This document shows positions 10,155 to 20,093 of a stretch of 64,000 nt of DNA, in pieces. The stretch covers positions 620,001-684,000 of the forward strand of contig CANLWY010000001.1 in assembly GCA_947494995.1 (NCBI GenBank), read 5' to 3'. The DNA is from an uncultured Campylobacterales bacterium (GTDB lineage Bacteria; Campylobacterota; Campylobacteria; Campylobacterales; Arcobacteraceae). A model generated the notes under the pieces. It saw nothing but the letters and a program-made list of their open reading frames with translations. It ran no database searches and had not been told where the DNA came from. A program made the position numbers and the translations under genes. The stretch's first letter is position 1. The number at the start of each line of letters is the position of its first letter.

Positions 10155-10976
10155 ATGATTAAATTTACAAGTAAAAAATTAGTATCAAGTCTTATTGCTA
10201 CAATAGCAATTTCAGCTGCATCTTTAAATGCTGCGGACTATGGTTCAGTAAATGGACAAAAAATTACAAAAGAAGATGTTGCTATTGTATTAAGAAATCC
10301 AAATATTAACTTTGACTCTTTACCCAAGAAGAGTAAAGATAAGATTATAGATCAAATTATTGAGAGAAAACTTTTAACTCAAAAAGCTAAAGATAGTGGC
10401 GTTGCTTCAGATGTTGCTTACAAAGATGCTCTTGAAAAGTTAAAAAATGATTTGGCATTAGAAGTTTGGATGCAAAAAGAGTATAAAAAGGTTTCTGTTA
10501 CAGAGTCTGAGCAGAAAGAGTTTTATAATAAAAATAAAGCGCAGTTCAAAGTTCCAACTACTTTAGAAGCTAGACATATCTTAACTAAAACAGAAGCAGA
10601 TGCAAAAGCTATTATTAAAGAGTTAAATAAAGCAGGAAACAAAAAAGATAAATTTATAGCTCTTGCAAAATCAAAATCAACTGGCCCTTCAGGTCCAAAA
10701 GGTGGATATTTAGGAACATTTCCAGAAACTCAAATGGTTCCAGAATTTTCAAAAGCAGCTAAAGCTTTAGGGAAAGGGAAATACTCTAAAACTCCAGTTA
10801 AAACGCAGTTTGGGTATCACGTAATTTATTTAGAAGATAAAAAACCAGAAAGTACAATGGCTTACGATAAAGTTAAAAACAAAATTAAGCAAGTATTATT
10901 ACAAGAAAAATTTAGTAAACATGTAAAAAAACAAGCTGATTCTTTAAGAAAAAAAGCAAAAATTGTAATTAAGTAA
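10155..10976 (+). CDS. Periplasmic parvulin-type peptidyl-prolyl isomerase (PEB4-like)
   Basis: I chose the ATG at 10155 because AAGGA sits 7 bases upstream and it gives a clean signal peptide (ISAASLNA, cleavage near residue 23). The 273-residue protein has a SurA-like N-terminal helical part and a parvulin domain from about 125 (EARHILTKTEADA, GPSGPKGGYLGTF, FGYHVIYLEDKKP). Parvulins fold outer-membrane proteins. In Campylobacter the homologous PEB4 gene also sits directly upstream of fba, as here (25-base gap), which supports the assignment. Confidence 0.88.
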   Translation: MIKFTSKKLVSSLIATIAISAASLNAADYGSVNGQKITKEDVAIVLRNPNINFDSLPKKSKDKIIDQIIERKLLTQKAKDSGVASDVAYKDALEKLKNDLALEVWMQKEYKKVSVTESEQKEFYNKNKAQFKVPTTLEARHILTKTEADAKAIIKELNKAGNKKDKFIALAKSKSTGPSGPKGGYLGTFPETQMVPEFSKAAKALGKGKYSKTPVKTQFGYHVIYLEDKKPESTMAYDKVKNKIKQVLLQEKFSKHVKKQADSLRKKAKIVIK

Positions 10977-11001
10977 GTAGTAGTTAAGGAGAGAAAATAA
11001 A

Positions 11002-12069
11002 ATGGCCGTATTAGATATTGTAAACCCAGGTGTGTTAAGTGGAAGTGAAGCAAAGAAACTTTTTGCATATGCAAAAGAGAACAAATTTGCTATTCCTGCA
11101 GTAAATGTTGTAGGTACAGATTCTGTAAATGCAGTTTTAGAAGTAGCTGCAAAAGTTAATTCACCAATTATTATCCAGTTTTCACACGGTGGAGCTGGAT
11201 TTTTTGCTGGAAAAGGATTAAAAACTGCTAATGCTGCTGTATTAGGTGCTGTAAGTGGTGCTAAGCATGTACATGCAATGGCAGAAGCCTATGGTGTACC
11301 TGTAATTTTACATACAGATCATGCTGCAAGAAAACTATTACCTTGGATTGATGGTCTTTTAGAAGCTGGAAGAAATCATTTTGAGTTAACAGAAAGACCT
11401 CTGTTTACTTCTCATATGTTAGATTTATCTGAAGAGTCTTTAGAAGAGAATATTGGTACATGTGTAGAGTACTTTTCTATTATGAATGAGCTTGATATGA
11501 TGATTGAGATTGAGCTTGGTATTACAGGTGGAGAAGAAGATGGTGTTGATAATTCAGATGTTGATAATGCACTTCTTTACACTCAACCAGAAGAAGTATG
11601 TTATGCATATGAAAAGTTATCTGAAGTAGGTGAAGATTTTACTGTTGCTGCTTCATTTGGAAATGTTCATGGTGTATATAAACCAGGAAATGTTGTATTG
11701 TCTCCAAAGATTTTAGATAATTCACAAAAATATATTAGTGAAAAACATAATACTGATGCTAAGCCTGTTGACTTTGTATTCCATGGTGGTTCAGGTTCAG
11801 AACTTCATGAAATTAGAGAAGCAATTGATTATGGTGTTATTAAAATGAATATTGATACAGATACTCAATGGGCATTTTGGGATGGAGTAAGAGAGTTTGT
11901 TGCTAAAAATCATGACTATTTACAAGGTCAAATTGGAAATCCTGATGGGGAAGATAAACCAAACAAGGGTTATTATGATCCAAGAAAATGGTTAAGAGCA
12001 GGACAAGAGACTATGATTGCTAGACTTGAAGTTGCATACTCTGACCTTTGTTCATTAAATAAGAACTAA
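11002..12069 (+). CDS. fba: Class II fructose-bisphosphate aldolase
   Basis: A 355-residue zinc aldolase that interconverts fructose 1,6-bisphosphate and the two triose phosphates; in this group it probably works mostly in gluconeogenesis. It has the class II motifs: LHTDHAARK (catalytic Asp and zinc His near residues 108-111), EIELGITGGEEDG, GNVHGVYK and FHGGSGS zinc ligands, and NIDTDTQWAFW. GGAGAG precedes the ATG. A bidirectional terminator follows directly. Confidence 0.96.
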   Translation: MAVLDIVNPGVLSGSEAKKLFAYAKENKFAIPAVNVVGTDSVNAVLEVAAKVNSPIIIQFSHGGAGFFAGKGLKTANAAVLGAVSGAKHVHAMAEAYGVPVILHTDHAARKLLPWIDGLLEAGRNHFELTERPLFTSHMLDLSEESLEENIGTCVEYFSIMNELDMMIEIELGITGGEEDGVDNSDVDNALLYTQPEEVCYAYEKLSEVGEDFTVAASFGNVHGVYKPGNVVLSPKILDNSQKYISEKHNTDAKPVDFVFHGGSGSELHEIREAIDYGVIKMNIDTDTQWAFWDGVREFVAKNHDYLQGQIGNPDGEDKPNKGYYDPRKWLRAGQETMIARLEVAYSDLCSLNKN

Positions 12070-12070
12070 T

Positions 12071-12102
12071 AAAAAAGTAAGCTTTTAAAGCTTACTTTTT
12101 TT
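12071..12102. terminator. Bidirectional terminator between fba and exbD
   Basis: A near-perfect palindrome AAAAAAGTAAGCTTT / AAAGCTTACTTTTTT, with A and T tracts on both sides, serving both converging genes. It overlaps the last codons of exbD. Confidence 0.88.
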
Positions 12103-12478
12103 CATCAGTCACTAAAGCTAAATTATTTAGATTATATTTTTGTAATAGATCTAAAACTTGTGTTACTCTTTCATATCTAGTATTTTTATCAATTCTTATT
12201 ATTACAGGCTTTTTATTGTTTTTAATCTCTTTTAAATTATCTTCTAAAGATAAAAAGTTTACTACTATACCTTTTATAGCTATTTTTTCTTCATTTAGTT
12301 CAATAAAGATTTGATCATCATTTACTTCCATTGTTTTTGCATCAGATTCTGGCAAGTCTAATATTAATGCTAATTCATCTTTTTTAAATACTGAAGTAAC
12401 AATAAAGAAAATTAGTAAAATAAATACAACATCAATAATTGGTGTTAAATCAATGCCAAGTTGTTCACGCCTTTTCAT
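12092..12478 (-). CDS. exbD: ExbD/TolR-family energy-transducing protein
   Basis: A 128-residue inner-membrane protein with a short cytosolic N-terminus and one helix (DLTPIIDVVFILLIFFIVTS) at about residues 10-29. The helix carries the conserved Asp that conducts protons. A periplasmic domain follows (VIIRIDKNTRYERVTQVLDLL). With ExbB it converts proton-motive force into work on TonB, or as TolR on TolA. Its ATG follows the exbB stop without a gap. No tonB or tolA lies nearby, so which complex it serves is open. Confidence 0.88.
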   Translation of the reverse strand: MKRREQLGIDLTPIIDVVFILLIFFIVTSVFKKDELALILDLPESDAKTMEVNDDQIFIELNEEKIAIKGIVVNFLSLEDNLKEIKNNKKPVIIRIDKNTRYERVTQVLDLLQKYNLNNLALVTDEKK

Positions 12479-12973
12479 TTAGTTAATTAACTCTTTTTTT
12501 GCTTTTAATTCTATAGCATCAATCATAGAGATAAAATGATTATAAGCAATATGATGTGGAATAGCTACAATTAACCCTGCAATTGTTGTTATAAGTGCAA
12601 TGGAAATACCCCCAGAAAAAACAGTTGGGTCTCCTAATCCTTTTTGAGTAATTTCTTCAAAAGCTTTATAAACACCATAAACTGTTCCAAGTAGTCCTAA
12701 AAGTGGTGCAACTGAAGCAATATTCTTTATATAAGTAAGACCACTTTCTAATCTTTTTACTTCATACTCTATTTGAAATTCTAAAGTTTTTAAATTTGAA
12801 TCATCTATTTTGTTTTTTATTTTAGAAACCATGGCTTTTTTTCTAGGAATAGTCAAAAATTTCCATATAATAATAGTAAAACCAATAATATTTAGAAAGA
12901 TAAGTATATAAACAATAATTCCCCCTTTGTCTATATATTCTAATAGATTTGTATCAAAAATATTTAGATTCAT
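12479..12973 (-). CDS. exbB: ExbB/TolQ/MotA-family proton channel protein
   Basis: A 164-residue protein with helices at about 16-37, 86-107 and 121-144. It has the MotA/TolQ/ExbB signature APLLGLLGTVYGVYKAFEEI and GISIALITTIAGLIVAIPHHIAYN. It forms the pentameric channel around ExbD. AGAGGACTTT precedes its ATG. The length is short for TolQ and fits the compact ExbB type. Confidence 0.88.
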   Translation of the reverse strand: MNLNIFDTNLLEYIDKGGIIVYILIFLNIIGFTIIIWKFLTIPRKKAMVSKIKNKIDDSNLKTLEFQIEYEVKRLESGLTYIKNIASVAPLLGLLGTVYGVYKAFEEITQKGLGDPTVFSGGISIALITTIAGLIVAIPHHIAYNHFISMIDAIELKAKKELIN

Positions 12974-13007
12974 AAAGTCCTCTTAGTAAATTTTTTTTGT
13001 ATTGTAG

Positions 13008-13013
13008 TATAAT
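13008..13013 (+). promoter_or_regulatory. -10 box placed for a leaderless transcript
   Basis: A perfect TATAAT ends 7 bases before the ATG at 13021, so transcription should begin at or next to the start codon. No ribosome-binding site is possible in that space. Confidence 0.5.
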
Positions 13014-13020
13014 TAGATTA

Positions 13021-13893
13021 ATGAATTGTAAAAACTCCCCAATAACCAAAACAAAATTTAGAGAAAAAACTCTATACATAAAAAGAGATGACTTATTAGA
13101 TAAGCACTTTTCTGGAAATAAAGCAAGAAAGTTTTATTACTTTTTACAAAATGAATTTCCAAATATAAAAAAGATAATAGGATATGGTTCTCCTCAAGCA
13201 AACTCTTTATATAGTCTTTCTGTGTTAGCAAAGAAAAAAGGTTTTGAATTTGATTTCTATGTAAACCATATAGCTTCATTTTTAAAAGAAAATCCTCAAG
13301 GAAACTATAAAGCTTCAATTGATAATGGAACAAATATTATAGAAAAAAGTGATGGAGATATAAAAGAATTTATAGAGAAGAACTTAAAAGATGATGAGCT
13401 ATTTATAGAAGAAGGTGGTAGAGTAAAAGAGGCTAGATATGGTATAGAATTACTTGCCAATGAGATAAAAATATGGGCAAAAGAAAAAGGCTTTGAAGAT
13501 TTAAAGGTGATGCTTCCTAGTGGAACAGGAACAACTGCAGTTTATTTACAAAGTTATCTACCTTTTGAGGTATTAACAGTCTCTTGTGTAGGAGGAGTTG
13601 AGTATCTAAAAGAACAGTTTTTTTATTTAGAAGAGAAAGAAGAATACCATCCAACGATTATTGAAATGTCAAAAAAATATCATTTTGGAAAACTCTATGA
13701 AGAGTTTTTTAATATTTGGAAAGAGATTAAAGATGAAACTAATATTGAATTTGATTTACTTTATGATCCTTTAGGTTTTTTAAGTTTAATGAAAACTTCT
13801 TATTTTAAAGATAATACTCCAATCTTATACATTCATCAAGGTGGATTACTTGGAAATGAAACTATGATTGAAAGATATAAAAGAAAATTTTGA
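13021..13893 (+). CDS. PLP-dependent ACC deaminase / D-cysteine desulfhydrase family protein
   Basis: A 290-residue fold-type II PLP enzyme. IKRDDLLDKHFSGNKARK (about 20-37) includes the Schiff-base lysine in SGNKARK; PSGTGTTA (about 166) is the phosphate loop; IHQGGLLGN closes the active site. Relatives deaminate 1-aminocyclopropane-1-carboxylate or release H2S from D-cysteine; the substrate is not decided here. I start at the ATG at 13021; an upstream in-frame start would lie inside the promoter. It is about 50 residues shorter than classical AcdS. Its end lies close to aroK. Confidence 0.8.
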   Translation: MNCKNSPITKTKFREKTLYIKRDDLLDKHFSGNKARKFYYFLQNEFPNIKKIIGYGSPQANSLYSLSVLAKKKGFEFDFYVNHIASFLKENPQGNYKASIDNGTNIIEKSDGDIKEFIEKNLKDDELFIEEGGRVKEARYGIELLANEIKIWAKEKGFEDLKVMLPSGTGTTAVYLQSYLPFEVLTVSCVGGVEYLKEQFFYLEEKEEYHPTIIEMSKKYHFGKLYEEFFNIWKEIKDETNIEFDLLYDPLGFLSLMKTSYFKDNTPILYIHQGGLLGNETMIERYKRKF

Positions 13894-13963
13894 TTTCAAT
13901 CATTTAAAGTTTTACCTTAATTTAGATATAATCACCAGATTTAATCATTTACAGGGAAAATTT

Positions 13964-14476
13964 TTGAGTAAAAAAAACAATATAATTCTAATTGGTTTTA
14001 TGGGCGTTGGAAAAGGTACAGTTGCAAGAGCATTAGTAAAAGCAACAGATTTCTTTGCTATTGATACTGATGACTTAATTGAAAGTGTTGATAATAGAAA
14101 AGTAAAAAAAATATTTAAGCAAGAAGGGGAACCTTATTTTAGAAGCTTAGAAAAAAAATGTGCTTTATGGCTTGAAAAAAGTGTTGATAATACTATTATT
14201 TCAACGGGTGGTGGATTCTTTAAGCAAGAGAATATTCACAAAATTGGAAAAATCGTATATTTAGAATCAAGTTTTGAAGGGATTTTAAAAAGAATACACT
14301 CTTCACCAAATGCAAAAGCAAAACTTAAAAAAAGACCATTGTTAAGTGATCTTGATGAGGCTAAAAAACTTTATAACCAAAGAGTTGAAGATTATAAAAA
14401 AGTTTCAGATATAACAGTAAATGTAGAGAATAGAGATATTGAAGATATCATAAAAGATATATTAGGGAAAATATAA
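13964..14476 (+). CDS. aroK: Shikimate kinase
   Basis: A 170-residue enzyme of the chorismate pathway that phosphorylates shikimate at O3 using ATP. It has the P-loop GFMGVGKGT near residue 12, DTDDLIE, EPYFRSLE and STGGGFF. I start at TTG 13964, which has AGGGA 8 bases upstream and gives the standard length; an in-frame ATG at 13868 would add 32 unrelated residues overlapping the previous gene. It shares its last base with the hisD ATG (TAATG). Confidence 0.93.
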   Translation: MSKKNNIILIGFMGVGKGTVARALVKATDFFAIDTDDLIESVDNRKVKKIFKQEGEPYFRSLEKKCALWLEKSVDNTIISTGGGFFKQENIHKIGKIVYLESSFEGILKRIHSSPNAKAKLKKRPLLSDLDEAKKLYNQRVEDYKKVSDITVNVENRDIEDIIKDILGKI

Positions 14477-15774
14477 TGAAGATTATAAATACTAAAGATT
14501 CAAACTTTAATGAAGAGTTTGAAAACATATTAGCAAGAGCAAAAACAGATATTAAAGAAGTATCTGCAATTGTTACAGACATTATTGACGAGATAGTAGA
14601 AACAGGAAATGAAGCTTTAAAATCTCACATAAAGAAATTTGATAAATGGGAAGTAAAATCAGATGAAGATTTAATGATTTCTCAAGAAGATATGAAAAAA
14701 GCTTATGACAATATTGATGATGAGTTAAGAAAAGCATTACATATTGCTTATGATAGAATTAAAATTTATCATGAAAAGCAACTTCCAAAATCATGGATAG
14801 ATTTTGAAAAAAATGGAACAGTTTTAGGACAAAAAGTAACTCCTGTAGATAGAGCAGGTTTATATATTCCTGGTGGAAAGGCTGCATATCCTAGTTCTCT
14901 TTTAATGAATGCTATACCTGCAATTGTTGCAGGTGTTGAAGAGATTGTTGTATGTACACCAACTCCAAATGATGAGATAAATGAATTATTACTTGCAGCA
15001 TGTCACATCTGTAATGTAAGTAAAGCTTACAAAGTTGGAGGAGCAAGTGCCGTTGCAGCTATGGCTTATGGAACACAAACAATTCCAAAGGTTGATGTAA
15101 TTACAGGTCCTGGAAATATTTTTGTAGCAACTGCTAAAAAACTAGTGTTTGGTGAAGTACATATTGATATGATTGCAGGTCCTTCTGAAATTGGAATCTT
15201 ATCTGACAGTAGTGCTAATCCTAAGTATTTAGCAATTGATTTACTTTCTCAAGCAGAACATGATGAGATGGCAAGTTCAATTATGATTACAATTGATGAA
15301 GATGTTGCTAAAAGAACTTCTGCTGAGGTAGAGAATTATTTAGAAACTCTAAGTAGAAGTGAAATTGCAAGAAAATCAATTGATGATAGAGGGGCTATTA
15401 TAGTAGCACGTGATATGGATGAAGCAATTAATCTTATGAATGAGATTGCTCCTGAACACTTAGAAGTTATGACTTCAAACCCATTTGAACTGTTATCAAA
15501 AATCAAACATGCGGGTGCAATTTTCTTAGGTGAAAATACTCCTGAACCAATTGGTGATTATATTGCAGGTCCAAACCATACACTTCCAACAGGAAGTACG
15601 GCTAAATTTTACAGTCCATTAAATGTTGAAAATTTTATGAAGAAAAGTTCTATAATCAATTTCTCAAAAGATGCAATTGATGAGTTAGGTGAAGCTTGTG
15701 CCCTTTTAGCTGATACAGAAGGTTTAACGGCTCACGCAGAATCAGTAAGAGTAAGACTTAGAGAAGGTAAATAG
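14476..15774 (+). CDS. hisD: Histidinol dehydrogenase
   Basis: A 432-residue zinc enzyme catalysing the last two steps of histidine synthesis (L-histidinol to L-histidine with NAD). Typical segments: VDRAGLYIPGGKAAYPSSLLMNAIPA, ITGPGNIFVATAKK, DMIAGPSEIGI, SQAEHDEMA (catalytic region), NHTLPTGSTAKF. It is tightly coupled between aroK and the DUF2018 gene. No other his genes are in the window. Confidence 0.96.
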   Translation: MKIINTKDSNFNEEFENILARAKTDIKEVSAIVTDIIDEIVETGNEALKSHIKKFDKWEVKSDEDLMISQEDMKKAYDNIDDELRKALHIAYDRIKIYHEKQLPKSWIDFEKNGTVLGQKVTPVDRAGLYIPGGKAAYPSSLLMNAIPAIVAGVEEIVVCTPTPNDEINELLLAACHICNVSKAYKVGGASAVAAMAYGTQTIPKVDVITGPGNIFVATAKKLVFGEVHIDMIAGPSEIGILSDSSANPKYLAIDLLSQAEHDEMASSIMITIDEDVAKRTSAEVENYLETLSRSEIARKSIDDRGAIIVARDMDEAINLMNEIAPEHLEVMTSNPFELLSKIKHAGAIFLGENTPEPIGDYIAGPNHTLPTGSTAKFYSPLNVENFMKKSSIINFSKDAIDELGEACALLADTEGLTAHAESVRVRLREGK

Positions 15775-16071
15775 ATGTCAAAAGATTGGTTTTTAGAAGA
15801 TGAGGATGATATTTTTGTAGGTACACCAAAATCAAAATACTTTGATATTGCAAATCAAGCAAATGAAGAGATTGTACAAGATGAGTTTGATAAGTTACTT
15901 GAAAAAGTTGCAGTAATGGAGATTCTTTTATCAAAAGATAAAGATGAAGATTTTGATATTAATAATGTAGTAAGACAATATAGTTTTGAAAATGCTGATG
16001 AAGTAGAGCAGATGAAAAAAGGTCTTTACATTGAGCTTACTGGCGATATTGTTTGTAGATTAGATTCATAA
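15775..16071 (+). CDS. DUF2018-family small protein
   Basis: A 98-residue acidic protein that resembles the DUF2018 family restricted to Campylobacterota (Helicobacter HP0242 is a structurally known member with a knotted dimer). The shared core is the helical EEIVQDEFDKLLEKVAVMEILL. The function is unknown. Its ATG directly follows the hisD stop, so it is co-translated. Confidence 0.72.
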   Translation: MSKDWFLEDEDDIFVGTPKSKYFDIANQANEEIVQDEFDKLLEKVAVMEILLSKDKDEDFDINNVVRQYSFENADEVEQMKKGLYIELTGDIVCRLDS

Positions 16072-16079
16072 GGTATATA

Positions 16080-16976
16080 GTGGAAGAGTTACAATTAGTA
16101 AAAAATCAAATTAAAACATTTGTTGAAGAGTGTAAAGATGAGAAGAGTTTAGTTTTACTTGATAAGTTAGCAACGGGAAAGATGCTAAGAAGTAAACTTA
16201 TAATGAAAATTGCAGGTATAAATGAAGAGTCAATTAAATTATGTGCAATTGTTGAGATGATCCATGCGGCATCACTTCTTCATGATGATGTAATTGATGA
16301 AGCAGATACAAGAAGAGGACAAGCTTCTGTAAATGCACTTTATGATAATAAAACTTCAATTATGTTTGGAGATGTTCTTTATTCAAAGGCCTTTACAGAG
16401 CTTTCTCAAATGAATAGAGATGTTGCTTATACAGTATCAAATGCAGTTACACTTCTTAGTATAGGGGAGATGTTAGATGTTGATTTAACTGAAACTTTTA
16501 ATACTTCATATGACAAATATTTTGATATGATTTATAAAAAAACAGCTTCATTAATAGAAGCTTCTGCTGCATCAGCTGCAATTTTAGCTGGTCGTGATAA
16601 AGAAAAATATGCCCTATATGGTAAAAACCTTGGTCTTGCATTTCAAATGATTGATGATATTTTAGATATTACACAAGATAGCCAAACTTTAGGAAAACCA
16701 GCAATGCTTGATTTTGTTGAAGGTAAAGTAACAATTCCTTATTTACTTTTACATGAAAGAGTTGAAGATAAAGTAAAATTAGAATCTTTATATAAGAAGC
16801 CATTAACTGATACTGAATCTTCTTGGATAAAAGAACAGATGCTTTCAACAAAAGCATTAGAAGATTCTGTTAATCAAGCAAAGAGTTTAGGTTTAGAAGC
16901 TATTGAAGCAGTTAAAGATGAAGATAACGAATCTCTTGTACAGATTATGAGTGCAATGATACATAGAGATTTTTAA
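16080..16976 (+). CDS. ispB: Polyprenyl diphosphate synthase
   Basis: A 298-residue trans-isoprenyl diphosphate synthase with both aspartate-rich motifs: LLHDDVIDEADTRRG (first, near residue 65) and MIDDILD (second, near 190). GKMLRSKL is also typical. It probably makes the long prenyl tail for menaquinone; chain length is inferred from family, not readable. GTG start with AAGG upstream. Next to hemA, as in many Campylobacterota. Confidence 0.85.
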   Translation: MEELQLVKNQIKTFVEECKDEKSLVLLDKLATGKMLRSKLIMKIAGINEESIKLCAIVEMIHAASLLHDDVIDEADTRRGQASVNALYDNKTSIMFGDVLYSKAFTELSQMNRDVAYTVSNAVTLLSIGEMLDVDLTETFNTSYDKYFDMIYKKTASLIEASAASAAILAGRDKEKYALYGKNLGLAFQMIDDILDITQDSQTLGKPAMLDFVEGKVTIPYLLLHERVEDKVKLESLYKKPLTDTESSWIKEQMLSTKALEDSVNQAKSLGLEAIEAVKDEDNESLVQIMSAMIHRDF

Positions 16977-17011
16977 AAAATTTAAAAGAGATACAAAGAG
17001 AGTTTTATATT

Positions 17012-18307
17012 ATGAGTTATTTAAGTATGAGTTTTTCTCACAAGAATACAGATATTCAAACAAGAGAAAAATTAGCATTTCCAAATGAGGATAATAAAGA
17101 TAGATTTTTAAGACAGATTTTAGAGGAAGAGAGTATTGATGAAGCAATTTTACTTTCTACCTGTAATAGGGTTGAAATTATGGCTTCTGTAGGAAGTACA
17201 AAGAGTTCTTCTGAATCTATCTTAAAAAAATTATCTAACTATTCAGGCTTAGAATTTGATGATTTATTTGATAGAGCAGATATTTATGAAAATGATGGTG
17301 CTATACATCATCTTTTTTCTGTTGCTTCTGCCCTTGATTCACTTGTAATTGGGGAAACACAAATTGTAGGACAATTAAAAGATGCTTTTAGGTTTTCTTT
17401 ATCAAAAGAGTATTGTGATCAAGATTTATCAAAAGCGCTTCATTATTCTTTTAAATGTGCAGCAGCAGTTAGAAATGCAACAAGTCTAGGAACAGGTTCT
17501 GTTTCAGTTGCTTCTACAGCAGTTGCAAAAGCAAAAGAAATAATTGGAGATACTTCGGGTGTAAAAGCACTTGTAATAGGTGCAGGTGAGATGAGTGAAT
17601 TAACAATTAAACATCTTTTATCTTCAGGCTTTGATGTTGTTTTAACAAGTAGAGATACAAAAAAAGCTCAAATCTTAGCGGATACTTATGAAGAGCATGT
17701 TGAGGTTAGAGAGTATACTCAATTAGTTGATTTATTAAATGATATTCCAGTTATGATTACAGCAACATCTGCACCATATCCAATTATTACACAAGAGATG
17801 ACTCAAAATTGTTCTTTTGAAAGATATTGGTTCGATATTGCAGTTCCAAGAGATATTGATGACATAGAATCACCTAACTTAACAGTTTTCTCAGTAGATG
17901 ATTTACAAGATATAGTAAATGAAAATATGAGTTTAAGAGCAGAACAAGCAAAAACTGCATACTCAATTGTAAATAAGATGTCTATGGAGTATTTTGAGTG
18001 GCTAAAATCACTTGAGGTTGAGCCTATTATAAAACATATGTACTCTAGAGGTGATGATATTATTAATAAAAAAGTAAATAATGCAATAAAAAAAGGTTTT
18101 ATTTCAAAAGAAGATGAGATAAATATTAGAAAACTTTGTCAAACTGTTATTACAGAGTATTTACATCAACCACAAAGTACAATTAAAACAATCACTAAAG
18201 ATGGTGGATGCGATGTTGTAGTAAGTGCAGTACAATCAGTATTTGGACAAAAATCAGCTGCAAATACACTTTCAGATCACAATTGTGATCATTTAAAATC
18301 AAATTAA
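17012..18307 (+). CDS. hemA: Glutamyl-tRNA reductase
   Basis: A 431-residue enzyme committing glutamyl-tRNA to tetrapyrrole synthesis, giving glutamate-1-semialdehyde with NADPH. STCNRVEI near residue 50 carries the catalytic cysteine; DSLVIGETQIVGQLKDAF and the NADPH site ALVIGAGEMSEL (about 190) are clear; a C-terminal dimerisation helix is present. It lies between a prenyl synthase and proS with short gaps. Confidence 0.96.
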   Translation: MSYLSMSFSHKNTDIQTREKLAFPNEDNKDRFLRQILEEESIDEAILLSTCNRVEIMASVGSTKSSSESILKKLSNYSGLEFDDLFDRADIYENDGAIHHLFSVASALDSLVIGETQIVGQLKDAFRFSLSKEYCDQDLSKALHYSFKCAAAVRNATSLGTGSVSVASTAVAKAKEIIGDTSGVKALVIGAGEMSELTIKHLLSSGFDVVLTSRDTKKAQILADTYEEHVEVREYTQLVDLLNDIPVMITATSAPYPIITQEMTQNCSFERYWFDIAVPRDIDDIESPNLTVFSVDDLQDIVNENMSLRAEQAKTAYSIVNKMSMEYFEWLKSLEVEPIIKHMYSRGDDIINKKVNNAIKKGFISKEDEINIRKLCQTVITEYLHQPQSTIKTITKDGGCDVVVSAVQSVFGQKSAANTLSDHNCDHLKSN

Positions 18308-18320
18308 TTAGGAAAAATAA

Positions 18321-20042
18321 ATGAAATTTTCTCAAATGTTTATACCAACTACAAAAGAAACACCAAACGATGCAACACTTCCATCTCATCAATTTTTAGT
18401 AAGAGCTGGGTTTATAAATCAAACTGGTGCTGGAATTTATGATTATATGCCTTTAGGAAAAATTGTTCTTGATAAAATTAGAGCAGTAGTAAAAGAGGAA
18501 ATGGATAAAAGTGGAGCAAATGAAGTACAGTTTGGATTTGTAACTCCATTATCTTTTTGGGATGAATCGGGAAGATCTTCTACTATGGGAAATGAGCTTT
18601 TAAAGTTCAAAGATAGAAAAGGTGGAGATTATGTTTTATCTCCTACAAATGAAGAAGCAGTTGTTAATATGGTTAAAAATAGAATTACTTCTTATAAAGA
18701 CTTACCAATTAATCTTTATCAAATCTATACAAAATTTAGAGATGAGGCAAGACCTAGATTTGGTCTTATGAGAGGACGAGAATTTTTAATGAAAGATGCT
18801 TATTCATTTCATGATTCTAAAGAGGATTTAGTTAGAGAATTTAATCTTATGGAAGAGACATATAAAAATGTATACACAAGATTAGGTTTAGATTTTAGAG
18901 TTGTTGCAGCAGATTCAGGAGCAATTGGTGGTTCTGGTTCAAAGGAGTTTATGGTTTTAGCAAATTCTGGAGAAGATACAATTGTAGTATGTCCTGATTG
19001 TGAATACGGTGCAAACATTGAAGCTGCTACTAGAAAGAAAAGACATTTCGATGCTTGGTTTGAAAATACAAATGCCCCTGCAAAATGTGAAAAAGTATTA
19101 ACCGAAGGTATGAAAACAATTGAAGATGTTTCTAACTTTTTATCTGTAGCAAAAGCGCAAAACATTAAAGCTGTTATGAAAAAAGCTATTTATGAAGAAG
19201 AAACAAAAATTGTTGTTTTCTTTATAAGAGGAGATGATGAGCTTGAAGAGACAAAAGCTTGTAATGCAGTTGATGCTTTAGAATTAGTTGATGCTACAGA
19301 AGAAGAGCTAATAGAAGCTGGATTAAACCCAGGATACTGTGGCCCATTTGGTTTAGCTGAGGGTATTCCTTTTGTAATGGATCAAGAGTTAGAAGGTGAG
19401 GTTGGACTTGCTTGTGGAGCAAATGAAGATAATTACCATTTTATTAATACTGACCTTTCAGATCTTGAAGATGTGAAATATTTTGATTTAGTTTCTGTCC
19501 AAGAAGGAGATATTTGTTCTTGTTGTGGTGGAAAATTAGAGTATACAAAAGGAATAGAAGCAGGTCATATTTTTCAATTAGGAACAAAATACTCTGAAGC
19601 AATGGATGCAAAATTTTTAGATGCAAATGGAAAATCTCAGCCTTTTGTTATGGGATGTTATGGAATTGGTGTATCTAGATTAGTTGCAGCTGTAATTGAA
19701 CAAAACCATGATGAAAAAGGTTGTATCTGGACAAAAGAGACAGCACCATTTTTAGTAGATATTATTGTATCAAATGCAAAAAAAGATGATGAACTTGAAG
19801 CTGGTATGAAGGTATATGATGAATTAAAAGCTTTAGGAATTGAAACTATTATTGATGATAGAAAAAAAGAGAGATTTGGTTTCAAAATGGGTGATTTTGA
19901 ACTTATTGGATTTCCTTATGCCATTGTAATTGGAAAGAAATTAAAAGAGGGAATGGTTGAAATCGTTGATAGAAAAACTTTAGAAAAAACAGAAATTTCT
20001 ATTAATGAAGTTTCTAAGAAAATTTATGAATTAATAAAATAA
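18321..20042 (+). CDS. proS: Prolyl-tRNA synthetase
   Basis: A 573-residue class II synthetase of the bacterial type. Motif 2 includes [27 protein letters not shown], motif 3 [17 protein letters not shown]. An editing insertion lies at about 230-390 and an anticodon-binding domain from about 470 ([21 protein letters not shown]). GGAAAAATAA precedes the ATG 13 bases after hemA. Confidence 0.97.
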   Translation: MKFSQMFIPTTKETPNDATLPSHQFLVRAGFINQTGAGIYDYMPLGKIVLDKIRAVVKEEMDKSGANEVQFGFVTPLSFWDESGRSSTMGNELLKFKDRKGGDYVLSPTNEEAVVNMVKNRITSYKDLPINLYQIYTKFRDEARPRFGLMRGREFLMKDAYSFHDSKEDLVREFNLMEETYKNVYTRLGLDFRVVAADSGAIGGSGSKEFMVLANSGEDTIVVCPDCEYGANIEAATRKKRHFDAWFENTNAPAKCEKVLTEGMKTIEDVSNFLSVAKAQNIKAVMKKAIYEEETKIVVFFIRGDDELEETKACNAVDALELVDATEEELIEAGLNPGYCGPFGLAEGIPFVMDQELEGEVGLACGANEDNYHFINTDLSDLEDVKYFDLVSVQEGDICSCCGGKLEYTKGIEAGHIFQLGTKYSEAMDAKFLDANGKSQPFVMGCYGIGVSRLVAAVIEQNHDEKGCIWTKETAPFLVDIIVSNAKKDDELEAGMKVYDELKALGIETIIDDRKKERFGFKMGDFELIGFPYAIVIGKKLKEGMVEIVDRKTLEKTEISINEVSKKIYELIK

Positions 20043-20093
20043 CTTACTAAGTTTTTTTTAGATAAAATTTGAAAAATTACATAAAGGATGTTT

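Noticed and set aside
13868-13963. N-terminal extension of shikimate kinase from ATG 13868
   Set aside because: It overlaps the previous gene and adds 32 residues not found in shikimate kinases; TTG 13964 has a proper ribosome site.
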